Assembly (NCBI RefSeq): GCF_033568475.1
Contig: NW_027331831.1
Span: forward strand, 9,920,001 to 9,984,000
Reading direction: 5' to 3'
Source of the DNA: Henckelia pumila
Taxonomy: Eukaryota > Streptophyta > Magnoliopsida > Lamiales > Gesneriaceae
Length of the DNA stretch: 64,000 bases
Part shown: one piece after another, positions 62,027-64,000 of the stretch
How positions within the stretch are numbered: the stretch's first letter is position 1
How the letters are laid out: every line of letters begins with the position of its first letter
Made by a program: the position numbers and the translations under genes
The notes under the pieces: model-generated
Databases searched by the model: none
What the model was told of the DNA's origin: nothing
Seen by the model: the letters and a program-made list of their open reading frames with translations, nothing else

Positions 62027-63100
62027 ATTCAAAAAACATAATGACCACCATATTAATTATTATATAAATCTTGATTAAAACAATAGAAAATGACATTCAT
62101 TCGAAAGTCAATTTGATTTAGGACCCCCAATTTGTCAAATTTACTTGAAAGATGTATATAATAGTAAAATACAACAAATAATGAAATGCTACATGTAAAT
62201 AAATAATTTTTTTTTACATTAACTTGATTTTTATCACAAAAGCTCTTATAAAATGATCTCACGGGTCAATTTAATGAGACAAATCTTTTATTTGGATCAC
62301 TTAAAAAAAAAATATCTAAAGCCAATTTTCTCTTCAATCCCTAAAAAATTATAAGAATTTTCTTCATCCTAAATAGATAATGCCGCCACTTGGGCACCAC
62401 CACTTCTTCTTCTTCTGGTTGAAAATGGCAACTTCTATTAAGAGGAAAATATGAATTTCATTATTTCCAACCAAAGTGCCTCTTGGGCACTTTTTTAAGC
62501 ATTCATGATGAGACTATGAGTAGTGATTTTCTACTCCACGTCTGCTTTTTTTATCTGACATGTACATCAATTAACAATATTTTTCTATGGTTTAAACCGT
62601 TTAATAATGAAATATTATTTTATATATATATTAAACTAGCATCATAATTATGAATTGCCTAAGTTTGCATGAAGGTAAATGAATCGAAACCGCTTGAAAA
62701 ATACTGAATTTGAGTTGAAATTGAATATGTTCGTATTTTTTTTAGTCGAAGTCAAACTCAAATTATATTATTTGATAGTTAGCGAATCTCAATATGTTAT
62801 TGATATAGATAAATATATATTGAATAAATAGATCATTTCGAGCCTTCTGAATATTTATTTTCAAGCAATAATTTGAATAGCTCGTGAACTGATCAAACTC
62901 GAACTAAAAATTCTAAAAATTTTCGAACTTGAAATCAGGTTCAAACTTAAGAATATCAATTTCGAGCTGACTTAAAACTTTAAAATTTTCAATCAAATTC
63001 GGCTCGTTCATTTACACCTTTAATTTTTTATAACTAGTATAGTATATACTATATATAATACTTTCGCAAAGAATTACGGGTTTCCTAAACTTGAGCTCTC
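59608..63100. other. Gene-free AT-rich stretch with TA microsatellites
   Basis: (TA)n tracts are at 60043-60083 and 61965-62021. At 62250-62300, GATCTCACGGGTCAATTTAA then TGAGACAAATCTTTTATTTGG resembles a dispersed plant repeat, echoed at 40240-40300 on the other strand. No gene seen. Confidence 0.5.
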
Positions 63101-63110
63101 CATGACTAAT

Positions 63111-63238
63111 TGGGCCTATTGGGTAATTCGAAGAGACAGATATGTCTAAAGATCTAATTTAAAAGCCCATAAGCAAATATAGAACTCGGAGCCCAATTCA
63201 AGTCCACAAATCCCCATCCCCATCCCCATCCCCATCCC
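63111..63238 (+). promoter_or_regulatory. Probable promoter: Site II motifs and CCCCAT repeat
   Basis: Three TGGGCC/AGCCCA (Site II, TCP-type) motifs at 63111-63116, 63164-63169 and 63190-63195 precede a (CCCCAT)n pyrimidine-rich run (63211-63238) and a CACCCACCCACC stretch. Such clusters are common in plant housekeeping promoters. Inference only. Confidence 0.45.
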
Positions 63239-63239
63239 A

Positions 63240-64000
63240 ACACGCACCCACCCACCCACCGGGGAAGCCTACCCCCTTCCCACCCCCACAGCGAACACTA
63301 GATTGAGCAAGGTCTTTGCTGTTCATTGGAGCTGCATCGATAATTTACCTGTATTGTCATAAATTCTGCCTCAAAGTATAGTTGATCGCTCATTTGGGTT
63401 CTATATTTTAAATGTAGTCTTTTCTGTATTGTGTCGATTCTGTGTTTTCTGCTGATTTTAGCGGTGTATTTTCCTTCTTTTATTGTTTTTGACAATGGGT
63501 TTTAATCATTTCGGAGTTATCCAACGGTTTCTTATTTTTGTTGGAATGAGGTATATGAAAATATTTGCTTGGATTATAGGAATTGTTGACTTCATGTATT
63601 GCTGAAAGTGCCTTTTATGCTCTCCTTTTTTATTTTTTCAGTCTACCGAAGGAGAAAAATTCAGATAGTCTATAGTATTGTAGTTTGGAAGTTTGTGGAC
63701 AAAATGGGTCGAAATGAGTGAAAAGATTCATTGATGAAGTGGGTAAATCCTGAATAGTTTTATGGATTGAGAACTTTTAGAATCCTTTAGGTACACGAAC
63801 TTTTATATATATGTTTTTGTCCCGTTTGAGATCATATACTAAAGGATTCTAGAAACAAGGTCATGTTGCCGAGTTCCAGCTGTTCCACAAGAGTGCAGTT
63901 CTGCTTAGTCCGAGAACGAGGCTGTGTTTTTTTATTCGTTCATTGTATGTATTTCTTAATTGTGTAATAATATTTTATTTATTTCAGAAGATCTAGGAAG
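63240..64000 (+). other. Possible 5'UTR exon and leader intron of a gene continuing past the edge
   Basis: After the promoter-like region there is a GC-richer leader, then T-rich intron-like sequence ending in a good acceptor, TTTATTTATTTCAG, at 63987. No ATG-led coding frame with recognisable motifs is seen before the edge, so the gene cannot be named. Confidence 0.35.

Overview
This is a plant nuclear window, AT-rich and full of transposable elements. The spliced genes (plastid GNAT, nucleobase transporter, PADRE/DUF4228 protein, D-type cyclin) and the retroelement types indicate a eudicot. The repeat style hints at an asterid, perhaps Lamiales, but I cannot prove that from sequence alone.

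Four host genes can be reconstructed exon by exon. (1) A GNAT acetyltransferase with a plastid-like leader runs off the left edge (minus, 1-1609). (2) A complete 14-exon nucleobase-ascorbate transporter (plus, 10491-13814) gives 534 residues; two of its introns use GC rather than GT donors. (3) A complete 3-exon PADRE/DUF4228 protein with an MGNC acylation start (plus, 22452-23578) gives 166 residues. (4) A complete 6-exon cyclin D1 with an LxCxE motif (minus, 50006-52602) gives 331 residues. At the right edge, a cluster of Site II promoter motifs and a probable 5'UTR intron suggest a fifth gene that starts here and continues outside.

Mobile DNA fills the rest. 1719-7243 holds a decayed LTR element whose truncated 3' LTR lies just upstream of the GNAT gene, plus a second copy fragment and another LTR. 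8957-9172 is a tRNA-type SINE with a perfect 17-bp target duplication. 24148-26345 is a Copia-like LTR split by a 1.4-kb solo LTR with a TCCAC duplication. 27352-39899 is a whole but dead Ty1-Copia element (CTACC duplication) with a tandemly duplicated 3' LTR. Its pol is interrupted by a 5.0-kb CACTA transposon (30701-35725).

The CACTA element is the most interesting object. I see no transposase in it, but it carries fragments of at least three unrelated host genes: a GH17 beta-1,3-glucanase, a terpene synthase and a fibrillarin, some with splice junctions still in place. It is flanked by palindromic ACAACGGTT subterminal repeats and looks like a gene-capturing (Pack-type) CACTA. Three hAT-type elements (20238-20944, 45133-45471, 58548-59599), several hairpin MITEs and many microsatellites complete the window. 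The genes appear functionally unrelated; no gene cluster or pathway links them.
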